Positions 18,573-27,659 of a DNA stretch of 64,000 nt are shown here, piece by piece (the stretch's first letter is position 1; every line of letters begins with the position of its first letter). Below the pieces are notes generated by a model that searched no databases, was not told the origin of the DNA, and saw nothing but the letters and a program-made list of their open reading frames with translations. Made by a program: the position numbers and the translations under genes. Origin of the DNA: Mycolicibacterium rhodesiae (GTDB lineage Bacteria > Actinomycetota > Actinomycetes > Mycobacteriales > Mycobacteriaceae); the NCBI RefSeq assembly GCF_002086695.1, contig NZ_MVIH01000019.1:1-64000 (forward strand), in the 5' to 3' direction.

Positions 18573-19904
18573 TCAGCTCCTGACCGCTTGGGGGCCATTC
18601 CACGTGCCGTTGAGCGCTTCTTCCGTGGGCCAGTACAGCCGCAGGATCATCTGGAATGGTCCCTCCGGTGCGGGTAGCCAGTTGGACTCGTAACCGATGC
18701 CGGGCGAGCGATTCTGAATGTGGATCGTGTATCCACCGTCCGGATCGGGAACCAGGCTCGGCAGCATCGGCGAGTTGATCAGATACCGGTCGATGGAGTT
18801 GGCCACCAACAAACTCTCGGGCATCTTGTACATCGTGATCGACCAGAACGAGTTCACCGGCGGCAGCTGCCCGGGCCCGAACCGCAGTGTGTACGTGCCG
18901 GCTCCGGTCAGTGGCGCGCCGCTCGAGTCCGTCGCGATTACCGGGTACATGGCCTCGGCCGCAACGTTGCCGTAAATCCCCAATACCGACCCTGCCATGC
19001 GGTAGAGGTAGTTGTTCTTCAGTTCTGCGTGGGTGCCGAACAGCTGCCCGGAGGTGACGCGGCCCGTGTTCAGCTTCTCCTTTTGGAACGTCGTCAGCTC
19101 TGCCCAGGCGTCGGCCATGCCGTCCTTTACGGCGTGCAGCGTCTCCTTGCTCATGGTGTCTGGATCGAAGTGGCCGTCGGGGCCGATTCCAATGGTCGCG
19201 AATCGGTCCCGCAGCTCCTTCTCGTCGGGCAGCACGGGCGCGAACTTGAGGACGAAGTTGAGGATCTGGAAGAACTTCGGCGAGGTCTTCTGCTCATCGG
19301 GGGTCAGCGGGGTGATGAAGTCCGTCGGTGTAGCCGTGGCTGCGCTCTTTCCCTCGAAGGCCGACAGCGGTTCGGCGGTGTAGCCGGCCTGAATTCGCGT
19401 GACGTTGTCGATGTCAGCGGGCGCGAACAGCTGGGTTCGGTAGATGACGAACGAGAAGTCGGTGGCCGAGCGAATCACCTCGTCGATGCCCTGCGGCTTG
19501 TCACCATTCCACCCGGGCCCCGCCAGCAGATACTTGCCGCCGGCATTACCGGTCGTGCGGCTGCCCACGTAGGCGTAGTCGTAGGTATAGCCGTCGACGA
19601 ACTGCAATGAGTAATAGCGGCCTGCCTCGATCGGCGGCACCGTGAGCACCAAGGGCTCAGCCCGCAGATCCGCGCCGAGCATTGTGTACGGCGTGTCCGA
19701 GTTAGGCGTTTGGATGGTGGTGTCGGCAGGTGTGAAGACGCGGGCGATGCTGTGGGTTTGATTCCAGTCGCCCTTGTACTGAGGGTTGTTCTTATCGATG
19801 AAGTAGGAGTGCTGGATTCGGTAGTTGTCGACCATGGGGAAGCCGTATGTGTAGGCCTCTTTGGCGATCTCGCGCACACTCAAACCCGAAACATTCGCTG
19901 TCAC
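18573..19904 (-). CDS. DUF1254 / DUF1214 protein
   Basis: The 443-residue protein has an N-terminal DUF1254 region (EAYTYGFPMVDNYRIQHSYF, then QTPNSDTPYTMLGADLRAEP and the YYSLQFVDGYTYDYAYVGSR stretch) and a C-terminal DUF1214 region (NSFWSITMYKM, NRSPG, NWLPAPEGPFQMILRLYWP). These domains are widespread in secreted or periplasmic proteins, but their catalytic role is not known to me. This copy has no signal peptide; it begins MTANVSGLSVREIAKEAY. It is the last gene of a minus-strand cluster (exported protein, P450, reductase, this gene), separated by 94 bases from the reductase. The gap may hold a separate promoter. Confidence 0.85.
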   Translation of the reverse strand: MTANVSGLSVREIAKEAYTYGFPMVDNYRIQHSYFIDKNNPQYKGDWNQTHSIARVFTPADTTIQTPNSDTPYTMLGADLRAEPLVLTVPPIEAGRYYSLQFVDGYTYDYAYVGSRTTGNAGGKYLLAGPGWNGDKPQGIDEVIRSATDFSFVIYRTQLFAPADIDNVTRIQAGYTAEPLSAFEGKSAATATPTDFITPLTPDEQKTSPKFFQILNFVLKFAPVLPDEKELRDRFATIGIGPDGHFDPDTMSKETLHAVKDGMADAWAELTTFQKEKLNTGRVTSGQLFGTHAELKNNYLYRMAGSVLGIYGNVAAEAMYPVIATDSSGAPLTGAGTYTLRFGPGQLPPVNSFWSITMYKMPESLLVANSIDRYLINSPMLPSLVPDPDGGYTIHIQNRSPGIGYESNWLPAPEGPFQMILRLYWPTEEALNGTWNGPQAVRS

Positions 19905-19998
19905 TGGCAGTCCCCTTCAAGTCAACATGTCTACCGCACAACGTCATCCTGTCGTGCACAGTATGCAGGCGGGCGTGCCCCCCAAGGCCGATCACTCC

Positions 19999-20967
19999 TC
20001 ACAGGTCCAGTACCAGCCTCTGCGACCGGGCGCGGGAGACGCAGATCATCATCGTTTCGTTGGCGTCTTGTTCGGCGTCATTCAGTACGGAGTCGCGGTG
20101 GTCGAGCTCACCCTCGATGATGTCGGATTCACAGGTCCCGCACACACCCTCCATACACGACCCGAGTACGTCGACGCCCGCGATCTCACACGCCTGATAG
20201 ATCGACTGGTCCTGTGCCACAGTGAAAGTCACGCCAGATCGGCGGCATTCCAGTTCAAACGACGTCAGGCCTTCCACCGTGTCGTCACGCGACCTTGCCG
20301 AGAAGCGCTCGACGTGCAGGCTGTTGTCGGGCCATCTCTCGCATGCCGTCCCGACCGCCTCCAGCAGGCCTTCGGGGCCGCAGCAGTAGACGCCGGTGTT
20401 GCCATCCGGTTCTGACAGGGCGGCCGTGAGGGCGGTCCGGAAGTCAGGTCCCTCGCGCTTATCTCGGCAGCAGATGGTGACCCGCCGGCCGTGCCGTTCG
20501 AGAACATCGAGGTAAGGCATCGATGACCGCGTCCGGCCACCATAGAGCAACTGCCACTGCGACCCGGCAGCTTCTGCCGCTGTAATCATGGGCAGGATCG
20601 GCGTGATGCCGATCCCGCCTGCGATGAACAGGTAGCGCGGCGAGCTCACCAACGGAAAGTGATTGCGCGGAAGGCGAACTCGTACCATAGCACCTTCCCT
20701 CAGCCTGTCGTGGACGAACTGGGATCCGCCACGGCTGTTCGGGTCGAGCAGTACACCGACTCGCCACTCCGTGCGGTTCGCCGGCTCGCCACACAACGAA
20801 TATTGGCGTATCAACGAGGGCGTCATGAGCAGGTCGATGTGCGCCCCGGGCGCCCAATCCGGCAGTTCCGCGCCGCGAGGATCGGCCAATGTCAAGGTCA
20901 CGACATCGTCTGCGGCGTATTCGCGGCGCCGGACCACAACGTCGAGTTCGGCCCGAGTGAGGTCCAT
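19999..20967 (-). CDS. Phthalate-dioxygenase-type reductase (flavin + plant-type 2Fe-2S)
   Basis: The 322-residue electron-transfer protein has a flavin-binding barrel (residues about 8-105, RQYSLCGEP), an NAD-binding domain (FIAGGIGITPILPMI; YCCGPEGLLEAV), and a C-terminal plant-type 2Fe-2S ferredoxin domain with cluster cysteines in GSCMEGVCGTCES and MMICVSRA. It passes electrons from NAD(P)H to an oxygenase. The cytochrome P450 gene 46 bases upstream is the obvious partner, making a two-protein version of the fused CYP116B/P450-RhF type. Start ATG 20967 is used; GTG 20997 is an alternative. The longer open frame to 21474 is antisense-like shadow over the P450. Confidence 0.9.
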   Translation of the reverse strand: MDLTRAELDVVVRRREYAADDVVTLTLADPRGAELPDWAPGAHIDLLMTPSLIRQYSLCGEPANRTEWRVGVLLDPNSRGGSQFVHDRLREGAMVRVRLPRNHFPLVSSPRYLFIAGGIGITPILPMITAAEAAGSQWQLLYGGRTRSSMPYLDVLERHGRRVTICCRDKREGPDFRTALTAALSEPDGNTGVYCCGPEGLLEAVGTACERWPDNSLHVERFSARSRDDTVEGLTSFELECRRSGVTFTVAQDQSIYQACEIAGVDVLGSCMEGVCGTCESDIIEGELDHRDSVLNDAEQDANETMMICVSRARSQRLVLDL

Positions 20968-21013
20968 TCGGCGAGGAGCCGCCTCCCCGGTACTCACGAC
21001 ACTCGTTCGCCGT

Positions 21014-22267
21014 TCAATGGCCCATCGCCGAGCGGCGCACGGGAATCGAGTTGTACTGGTTGAGAAACAGCGCCCGCAGCCGGGTCGGTTCGCCGTCCAG
21101 CTCGAGATCGGGAAATCGTTCCAGAGTCTGCTGGATCCACAGCTTGAGCTCAAGCCGCGCGAGATTGGCGCCCAGGCAGAAGTGCCGCCCGCGGCCACCG
21201 AAGGCCTGGTGGGTATCGGCCAGCGCTTCGCGAGTGAGGTCGAACCGATGGGGGTCCGGAAACCTGCTCTCATCGCGGTTCGACGCGACATACCACAGCA
21301 GCACACGATCGCCTTCCTTGATCGCCTTGCCATGCAGCTCAGTGTCTTTGGTTGCCGCACGAGCCATGAACGCAAACGCAGGAAAACAGCGCAGCCCCTC
21401 CTCCACAGCGGCCTCGACCAGGCCTGGGTTCTCCCGCAACTGCTCTCGCAGTTGGGGATTGCGCAAGATCTCAAGCATCGTCGCGCTGTACGTCGCCCGA
21501 GTCGAGTCGTTTCCGGCTGACATCAGCAGGATGAAAAAGGTCGCGAGTTCCAGTTCGTTGAGCTTTTCGCCACCTACCTCGGCATCCATTAAGGCGGTGA
21601 GGAGGTCGTCAGCCGGAGTTGCACGGCGTTCGGTGATCTTGCCGTCGACATAGCTGACGATCTCCTCGACCACGGCCCAGGTGTCGGTCCATTCTTCGCG
21701 GATCTCCGGATCCTCGAACGCCGTGAAGACGTTTGTCCAGTGCACCAGCATCTCGTCGTCTTCCGGCGGAGTGCCGAGGAGTGATCCGATCACCCGTGCC
21801 GGAATGGGCCGAGCGACATCAGCGACCAGGTCGAACCGCTCCCGGTCAGCGACGGTGTCGAGAACATGCCCGATGATTCGCTTGATCGCGTCCTCGTGCA
21901 AGGCGACCCGCTCAGGCGTGAATGCCTTGATCACCAAGGCCTTGAGCCGGTCGTGCCGAGGTGGATCCATTGAAATCAACTGCAGCCGTTGGACATCCAA
22001 TGGTGCACCGATGTCGTCATAGGTGAAGATTCCGCGTAGCTCCGAGGAGAATGTCCTGTGGTCACGGCTCACTGCACGGACATCGTCGTACCGGGTGATC
22101 GACCAGAAGCCACCCTCGCCGGGCGCAATGTTCTGCGGGCTGAAATGTGCCGGCGCCTCACGCTGCAACCTGGTAAAGAGCTCGTACGGCACGCCGTTGT
22201 CCCAGACAGCGGGGTCGGCGAGGTCAACGCTGTCGAGGTCTACATACGTGGCATCTGCTCTACTCAT
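21014..22267 (-). CDS. Cytochrome P450
   Basis: The 417-residue soluble bacterial P450 has the I-helix oxygen-activating motif LLMSAGNDSTR, the K-helix EEGLRCFPAF with a degenerate ExxR (EGLR), and the haem-binding loop FGGRGRHFCLGANLAR with the axial Cys. It would oxidise a small lipophilic molecule; SMDPPRHDRLKALV also marks the family. The substrate is unknown. Neighbours point to a dedicated pathway: a partner reductase, DUF1254-type proteins and a divergent PucR regulator. ATG at 22267 is preceded by GAGGGAACG and lies 19 bases from the upstream gene's stop, so co-transcription is likely. Confidence 0.93.
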   Translation of the reverse strand: MSRADATYVDLDSVDLADPAVWDNGVPYELFTRLQREAPAHFSPQNIAPGEGGFWSITRYDDVRAVSRDHRTFSSELRGIFTYDDIGAPLDVQRLQLISMDPPRHDRLKALVIKAFTPERVALHEDAIKRIIGHVLDTVADRERFDLVADVARPIPARVIGSLLGTPPEDDEMLVHWTNVFTAFEDPEIREEWTDTWAVVEEIVSYVDGKITERRATPADDLLTALMDAEVGGEKLNELELATFFILLMSAGNDSTRATYSATMLEILRNPQLREQLRENPGLVEAAVEEGLRCFPAFAFMARAATKDTELHGKAIKEGDRVLLWYVASNRDESRFPDPHRFDLTREALADTHQAFGGRGRHFCLGANLARLELKLWIQQTLERFPDLELDGEPTRLRALFLNQYNSIPVRRSAMGH

Positions 22268-22286
22268 CGTTCCCTCAGTTGGTACG

Positions 22287-24488
22287 TCAACGGGGCCGGG
22301 CGCTGCCCGAGCGATGCTCGGCGCCGGCGGGCGAGTTCTTGGCGTTCGCCTTTGACTTGGCGTTGACTGACGCACCGGGAGCAATGGCCCGGGCCTGATT
22401 CGCCCGGTGAGCGCGTGCTGTACCGGCAGATGCAGGATGCGATTCGGCGCTGGTGGGTCGCGCGGTGGCTGCTGCGGTTGCGCTCGCCGACGTCGATGAG
22501 GGCGGCGCCGAGGATGTTCCCGGGCGCAGCAGACTGGTGAATCCGCCCACCACCATGGAGATCTCCTCGCGATTGACTTGACTGATCCCCTTCACCGCGG
22601 AGGTGACGTCCCCGATCGACAGCGGCGAGTAGTTGCTCGCATTCGCGATGGCCACGGAAAGATCGTCACGTGCATTCAGCAAGCCGGCGGTGATACTGGT
22701 GGCCGGGTCGATCCAGGTCTGTTTGATGATTGGCTCGATCCCCTGGATGCCGGCGCCCAACGCCGTGACCGCGCCGGGGACGTTACCTGCAGCCAGGTTT
22801 TTCTGGATCGCCAAAGCAGTCTTGGCCACGAGCAGGTCAACGCGTAACGCCGATAGGGCAATTGGGTTGAGAATGTCTTGAGTCGCCAGCGGGAGGTTGG
22901 CCACGATGGCCGCCAGGCTGCGACTCGGGTCAGCCAATACCGACTGGAACAGCGACGCGACGTCAGGCCGCATCGCCGGGTTGGTCATCCGGTCGAACAC
23001 TGACGGCACATTGGCTTGACTGCCGAATATCTGAGCGAACTGGTCAGCCCCGATCGCTGCCTTGATCTGATCGAGCTCAAGATTCGCCGTTGCCCACCCA
23101 TAGGGATCGTTGAACTGGTGATGGGTGTAGCTCAGCTCGAATTGTCGCTGCTTGAGCTGGGCGTTGTACTCCGCCAGACTGACGGCGGGGGTGCCCGCAG
23201 GCAGGTAGTTCTTGACATCGGTAACGCTTACGACTTGCGTTGTCACCGCCGGCAGGTCGGTCGTCGCGCCGTCATAGTTCTGGAACCGCAGCGTAACGGT
23301 GCCGTCGACAGTGCCCGACGTATCGAGCCAGTTGGCAACGCCCGGATTCTGCGCGCTGACAACGTAATAGGTGTATCCATCGTCAGCTGTAAAGACCTGG
23401 GCGCTGTTGAGACTGCCCTGCGCCGTCGCATACGGCAGATCGAGCTGCCAGGCATTGGCCAATTGCGCACCGGTATAGCCGGCGCCGATCGTCGGAACCT
23501 TGACGACGAGCGCTTGATCGGGTGCGAGATCGAAACGTCCGAAGCTGGACAACTGGCCCGGCAAGATCGGCCCGCCGACAGTGGAGGTGGTCGGCTTGAT
23601 CGCGGTGAACACGTTCGCGGGAATCGATCCCAGGACCGACTGGAGCCCGAGGTTGGTGACGCTGGAGTTGAACGGTGTGATGTTCTCACTGATCGAGGTC
23701 AACACCGTCTGAATCTGGCTGTCCGACAACACCGGAAGTATGAAGCGCGACGGCGAACCTTGCTTCTGGAAATCGACGGTGTCGTGCAGCTGACCCCAGT
23801 CGTCGACGGTGTCGCGGTACAGGATGGTCACCGCATCGGTGGTGTTCACCCAGTTGCCGGTGCCTGGATCGCTGGAACTCAGCGTGATTGTGTACGAGCC
23901 ATCGGGATTGGGCGTGAAATCCTGCAGGCTGTAGCTGTAGCCATTCGAACTGAACGCTCCCGAGATCACGCTTCCCTTCATCGGGACGAACGTGACATCG
24001 GTGGAGCCGGGCGCGGGATGGATGGTCATCACATAACTGCTCCCTGCCGCCAGCGGCGCAAGGATGTATTTGTTGTCGGCATTGGGGTCGTTGGGGAATT
24101 GCGAGGGATCAGTGCCCGACGCGTCCCATCCGTACGTCAGGTACGCGCCGTTCAGGCTGTAGGAATCGGCATCGTTGCGCTCGTTCAACGCGCCAAACAG
24201 CTGATATATAGCCAACGTCTGTGTGTAGGAGGGCAGCGAGCTGTAGTCCGTCGCCTTGATGAACGGGTAGGCCGTATTCGAGGCGATGATCTGCTGTTGC
24301 GCGGCGATGATCGCGTTCGTCGTGGACGAGTAATCACTCGACATCAGACGCACGGAACCTGACACCAGAGGCATGGACGATGCTGCCTGCCCTACAGTCA
24401 ACGCCACCGCCGTCGCGCCCGTCATGACGGTCGTCGCCACGACACCCGCCTTCCGAAGCCGGCGGGCTTGCCCTTCAAAATGTGACAC
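22287..24488 (-). CDS. Large exported protein with two DUF1214-like segments and basic tail
   Basis: The 733-residue protein starts with a basic segment and a hydrophobic stretch (AGVVATTVMTGATAVALTVG), so it is probably exported or anchored. Two internal segments share the pattern P-G-x-x-N-W-[VL]-[ND]-T followed by TILYRD or TLRFQN (about residues 210-240 and 385-415), resembling the end of DUF1214 domains. This suggests a relationship with the DUF1254 protein at the other end of the operon (inference). The last 90 residues are Ser/Ala-rich, then Lys/Arg-rich, ending RSGSARPR, like the tails of the three exported proteins near 40-43 kb. It heads the P450 operon. Confidence 0.7.
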   Translation of the reverse strand: MSHFEGQARRLRKAGVVATTVMTGATAVALTVGQAASSMPLVSGSVRLMSSDYSSTTNAIIAAQQQIIASNTAYPFIKATDYSSLPSYTQTLAIYQLFGALNERNDADSYSLNGAYLTYGWDASGTDPSQFPNDPNADNKYILAPLAAGSSYVMTIHPAPGSTDVTFVPMKGSVISGAFSSNGYSYSLQDFTPNPDGSYTITLSSSDPGTGNWVNTTDAVTILYRDTVDDWGQLHDTVDFQKQGSPSRFILPVLSDSQIQTVLTSISENITPFNSSVTNLGLQSVLGSIPANVFTAIKPTTSTVGGPILPGQLSSFGRFDLAPDQALVVKVPTIGAGYTGAQLANAWQLDLPYATAQGSLNSAQVFTADDGYTYYVVSAQNPGVANWLDTSGTVDGTVTLRFQNYDGATTDLPAVTTQVVSVTDVKNYLPAGTPAVSLAEYNAQLKQRQFELSYTHHQFNDPYGWATANLELDQIKAAIGADQFAQIFGSQANVPSVFDRMTNPAMRPDVASLFQSVLADPSRSLAAIVANLPLATQDILNPIALSALRVDLLVAKTALAIQKNLAAGNVPGAVTALGAGIQGIEPIIKQTWIDPATSITAGLLNARDDLSVAIANASNYSPLSIGDVTSAVKGISQVNREEISMVVGGFTSLLRPGTSSAPPSSTSASATAAATARPTSAESHPASAGTARAHRANQARAIAPGASVNAKSKANAKNSPAGAEHRSGSARPR

Positions 24489-24642
24489 GTGGCCTCCTAC
24501 GCTGGATGCTTGGTTTCCGGTGAGCGCAAGTGGTCAAACCGCGTTGATGTGCGCTGGCCCCCGGCGATGCGAACTAAGCGTCTCGCGGCCAATCGTGGTG
24601 GTCTAGGGACAATCTGCCCTCGAACCGGCAATACTGTTGTGC

Positions 24643-25905
24643 ATGTTGCACTTGCCCGCAACCGGCTCGCCGGCGGGTTGGGAACTGCCGTCCGAACGGG
24701 TGCGTGAGTTGATGCGCCAGGCCGCCAAACGCGTAGTCCATACTCGCCAGGCCTGGTATGACGAGGCCGATCGTTACTCTCTGACATCGAGCTTTCTGCA
24801 GGATGTGGGCGGTTCGCTTGCGGAAGATCCACTCGCAGCGGAGGCGATCAATCGCAGCAACCGGTCCAACCAGCTGCATTGGGCTGCCGCCAACATCAGT
24901 CACCCCGGCGAGCCGGTAGCGGCCAATACCGACCCGGAGACGCTGGCGATCGCTCGATACTTCGTTCGCCGTGGCCTCGACGAGTCCGCCGTCGTGGAAA
25001 CCTACCGACGAGCACAGAGCGTCTCTTTGCGATTTTGGATGCACACCGTCTTTCAGCTGACCTCCGATGCCGATGAAATGCGACAACTGTTCGACGTTTC
25101 GGAACGGTCGATCACCGCGTTCTTGGGTGACACGATCACGGCAGTTCATCACCAGATGGAAATCGAGCGCGAAAACCTCGCCCGCGGAACATATGCAGAA
25201 CGGCGGGAGACCGTCGCCCTGATCCTCGACGGGGCGCCGCTGAGCCAGGATCGTGCTGAGACCCGGCTCGGGTATCCGCTCGGGCAGAGCCACATCGCGG
25301 CCATTGTCTGGAGCAACGAAGCGGATGCCAACCTCTCCCACTTGGACCTGGCGGTGGAGCTCTTGCTGCAGACCGTCCGAGGGAAGCGATCCGTTTCGGT
25401 GCTGGCCAGCGCCGACACACGTTGGGTTTGGCTGCCGGGCGACGGTGACCCCGACTTCTCCCGTGTTGCCGCAGCACTCCCCCGAATGCCCGGCGTGCGA
25501 ATTGCGGTCGGTTCGGCGTCATCCGGAATGGAAGGCTTCCGGCGTAGTCACCTCGATGCTGTCAGCACGCAGCGTCTGATGACCAGAGCCGGATTCGCCC
25601 AGCAAATAGCAACTTTCAGCGATGTTCAATTCATCGCGATGGTCAGCGCCGACCCCGAACAGGTCAATCGTTTCATCAAGCACACGCTCGGCGATTTCGA
25701 GCATGCTGATCCCGAACTTCAGCGGACGGTGCTGGTCTACATCGACGAGCAATGCAATGCGTCGCAAGCGGCCGCTCGACTCTTCACTCACCGAAACACT
25801 CTGATGCGCAGACTCGCACAAGCCCGCGAGCTCTTACCTCATCCTATGGAAGGAACCACCGTCCACATTGCCCTGGCGCTCGAAGCGCTGCGGTGGCGAA
25901 GCTGA
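24643..25905 (+). CDS. PucR-family transcriptional regulator (CdaR-like)
   Basis: The 420-residue protein lacks a known N-terminal sensor motif but has the typical PucR/CdaR layout. A GGDEF-like middle region lies at about 180-300, and the C-terminal helix-turn-helix (ERTVLVYIDEQCNASQAAAR, then LFTHRNTLMRRLAQARELL) is well conserved. Such proteins are usually activators of catabolic or stress genes. It is transcribed divergently from the exported-protein/P450/reductase cluster with 154 bases between starts and is the likely regulator of that cluster. The ATG at 24643 is chosen over a TTG two codons upstream. Confidence 0.88.
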   Translation: MLHLPATGSPAGWELPSERVRELMRQAAKRVVHTRQAWYDEADRYSLTSSFLQDVGGSLAEDPLAAEAINRSNRSNQLHWAAANISHPGEPVAANTDPETLAIARYFVRRGLDESAVVETYRRAQSVSLRFWMHTVFQLTSDADEMRQLFDVSERSITAFLGDTITAVHHQMEIERENLARGTYAERRETVALILDGAPLSQDRAETRLGYPLGQSHIAAIVWSNEADANLSHLDLAVELLLQTVRGKRSVSVLASADTRWVWLPGDGDPDFSRVAAALPRMPGVRIAVGSASSGMEGFRRSHLDAVSTQRLMTRAGFAQQIATFSDVQFIAMVSADPEQVNRFIKHTLGDFEHADPELQRTVLVYIDEQCNASQAAARLFTHRNTLMRRLAQARELLPHPMEGTTVHIALALEALRWRS

Positions 25906-25950
25906 GTCGCCGCATGTTCGCCGGCAATTGTTCGCGGCCACGGGCGGGCT

Positions 25951-26004
25951 GTTCAGCCGAACGAGTGGGGTGTTTCCCACCGTTCGTGTCACATCGTCGA
26001 AATT
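25951..26004 (-). pseudogene. Cysteine-synthase N-terminal relic
   Basis: The minus strand here translates to NFDDVTRTVGNTPLVRLN, an excellent match to the N-terminal signature of cysteine synthases (…GNTPLVRLN). Nothing of the remaining 280 or so residues follows: the frame continues into unrelated sequence and no catalytic SxKDR lysine region appears. It looks like a decayed remnant in the 281-base gap between the convergent pucR-type and mfpA genes. The rest of that gap shows nothing recognisable. Confidence 0.4.
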
Positions 26005-26186
26005 CGCTTCTGGCCGGATGCCACGTTGTCTCGTATCCGTTAGGCATTGTCCCGCAACGCTATTGGCCTCACGCACCCCGGCGCTGGAGTGGGATGAGGA
26101 CATGGGGGTCGAAAGAGAACTAGCAACGGGGTACGAACCGCGAAATGGATGAAAACCGTGTGACTCGACGTCGTCGAGGTCGAACC

Positions 26187-26747
26187 TCAGCCGCCGCTGA
26201 CGTCGAGACCGTGCGCAGATGAGAACGCCAGCGCCTGGGCGACGTCGATGCGCGCGCCCCGGCATGCGGCGGTGGTCCACAGCGTGGGATCGATGCGCGC
26301 TCCCCGCAGATCGGCCTGCTCGAGTCGCAGTCCGTTGGTGCGCGCACCGGTCAGATCGGCGCCGCGCAACACAGCCTTTCGCAGATCGGTCTGCACCAGG
26401 CTCGCTTCCCGCAGCCGACACCCGGACAGGTCCACTCCGCGCAGGTCCGCGCCGCCGAGCACGGCGAGGGTGAAATCGACTTCCTCGCAGACGATCGGGC
26501 GCAGCCGACAATTCTCGAATGTCGATCCGAGCATGCTGCAGTTTCGGAACGTGCTGTGCCACAGAGTTGTCCGCAGGAACCTGCAGTTCCGGAATGCTGA
26601 TCCCTGGTGCACCGATTCCGACAGGTTGGCCCCACCGAAGTCACATTCGGTGAACACCACCTGTTCGGTCTGCAAGCCGGAGAGGTCCTCGTCGCGAAAG
26701 TCGTGCCCGACGAATTCGCGATCCTTCCAGTGCTGCTGTGCCTCCAC
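26187..26747 (-). CDS. mfpA: Pentapeptide-repeat gyrase-binding protein MfpA
   Basis: The 186-residue protein is built of pentapeptide repeats A(D/N)LxG, forming a right-handed quadrilateral helix that mimics B-DNA. Runs such as GADLRGVDLSGCRLREASL and VLRGADLTGARTNGLRLEQA match the remembered M. tuberculosis MfpA across its length, including the N-terminus WKDREFVGHDFRDEDLS. MfpA binds DNA gyrase and lowers fluoroquinolone susceptibility. The GTG start overlaps the mfpB stop by one base (TAGTG), so it is translated as the last gene of the mfp operon. Confidence 0.95.
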   Translation of the reverse strand: MEAQQHWKDREFVGHDFRDEDLSGLQTEQVVFTECDFGGANLSESVHQGSAFRNCRFLRTTLWHSTFRNCSMLGSTFENCRLRPIVCEEVDFTLAVLGGADLRGVDLSGCRLREASLVQTDLRKAVLRGADLTGARTNGLRLEQADLRGARIDPTLWTTAACRGARIDVAQALAFSSAHGLDVSGG

Positions 26748-27322
26748 TATCCCGACGCCAGGCTGGCCAGCGCGTACTCACTGATCGCGATCAGCGCGTC
26801 GGTGGCCGACTTGCGGTCCCTCGCGTCGACGGTGAGCACCGGAGTGGTGTCGGGCAGCGTGAGCGCCCGCCGTACTTCGTCGGTGGGATACTGTGGCGCG
26901 CCGTCGAATTCGTTGACCGCGATCAGGAACGGCATCTTGCGATGCTCGAAGAAGTCGACGGCGGCGAAGCTGTCCTGCAGTCGGCGCACATCGACCAGGA
27001 TGATCGCCCCGATCGCGCCGCGCACCAGGTCGTCCCACATGAACCAGAACCGGCGCTGGCCGGGCGTGCCGAACAGGTAGAGCACCAGATCCTGGTCGAG
27101 GGTGATGCGGCCGAAGTCCATGGCCACCGTCGTCGTCGACTTTCCCGGTGTTGCGTCGAGCACATCCACCGCGGTGGACGCGTCGGTCACCATCGCTTCG
27201 GTGCGCAACGGCATGATCTCCGACACCGCACCCACGAAGGTGGTCTTGCCTGCGCCGAAACCACCCGCGACGACGATCTTCGTCGAGGCGGATGACCGCC
27301 CCTCAGAGGGCTCGTAGGCCAC
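26747..27322 (-). CDS. mfpB: Conservon GTP-binding protein MfpB
   Basis: The 191-residue Ras/MglA-like small GTPase has the P-loop GGFGAGKTT, the switch region DFGRI, the G3-like FGTPGQRRFWFMWDDL, and the guanine-specificity NEFD. It belongs to the actinobacterial conservon (cvn) GTPases. In mycobacteria MfpB interacts with MfpA and modulates its action on gyrase. The gene overlaps mfpC by 20 bases and mfpA by one, so expression is tightly coupled. Length and motifs indicate an intact enzyme. Confidence 0.95.
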   Translation of the reverse strand: MAYEPSEGRSSASTKIVVAGGFGAGKTTFVGAVSEIMPLRTEAMVTDASTAVDVLDATPGKSTTTVAMDFGRITLDQDLVLYLFGTPGQRRFWFMWDDLVRGAIGAIILVDVRRLQDSFAAVDFFEHRKMPFLIAVNEFDGAPQYPTDEVRRALTLPDTTPVLTVDARDRKSATDALIAISEYALASLASG

Positions 27323-27659
27323 GCAGGGTCCTTCCTATCAGGTCGCGGCGCTCGTCCGATGTCGAGCGATCGGTCAAAGTGGTCTGCACTCGAAGATAAC
27401 CCGCCGTCACGAGGTCGCCGACCAGGACGCGCGCGACGCCGAGCGGAAGATCCAGTAGGGCCGAGATTTCGGCCACCGACGGGCTGTTGACGCACAGCTC
27501 ACAGATGCGCCCGCGGACATCGCCTGACGGCCAGTGATGCTGCTTGGACGACGGCACCGTTTGAATCGGCGCCTCGACCGGAAGCTCGACGGAGGTGTCG
27601 GTGCGCCCCGCGGTCAGCGTGTAGGGGCGTACCAGGTTCGCCTCGGCGTCACCGGTCAC
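27303..27659 (-). CDS. mfpC: Conservon DUF742 protein MfpC
   Basis: The 118-residue protein is a DUF742 family member with a predicted winged-helix core. Segments VRPYTLTAGRT, RICELCVNSPSVAEISALL, LPLGVARVLVGDLVTAGYL are family hallmarks. It is the third member of the mfp conservon. The precise function is unknown, although conservon proteins of this type associate with the GTPase and the membrane sensor. It overlaps mfpD by four bases and mfpB by 20. Confidence 0.9.
   Translation of the reverse strand: MTGDAEANLVRPYTLTAGRTDTSVELPVEAPIQTVPSSKQHHWPSGDVRGRICELCVNSPSVAEISALLDLPLGVARVLVGDLVTAGYLRVQTTLTDRSTSDERRDLIGRTLRGLRAL

Noticed and set aside
20968..21474. N-terminal extension of the ferredoxin reductase to 491 residues
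   Set aside because: This part overlaps the P450 in another frame and does not look like a reductase; true starts are at 20967 or 20997.
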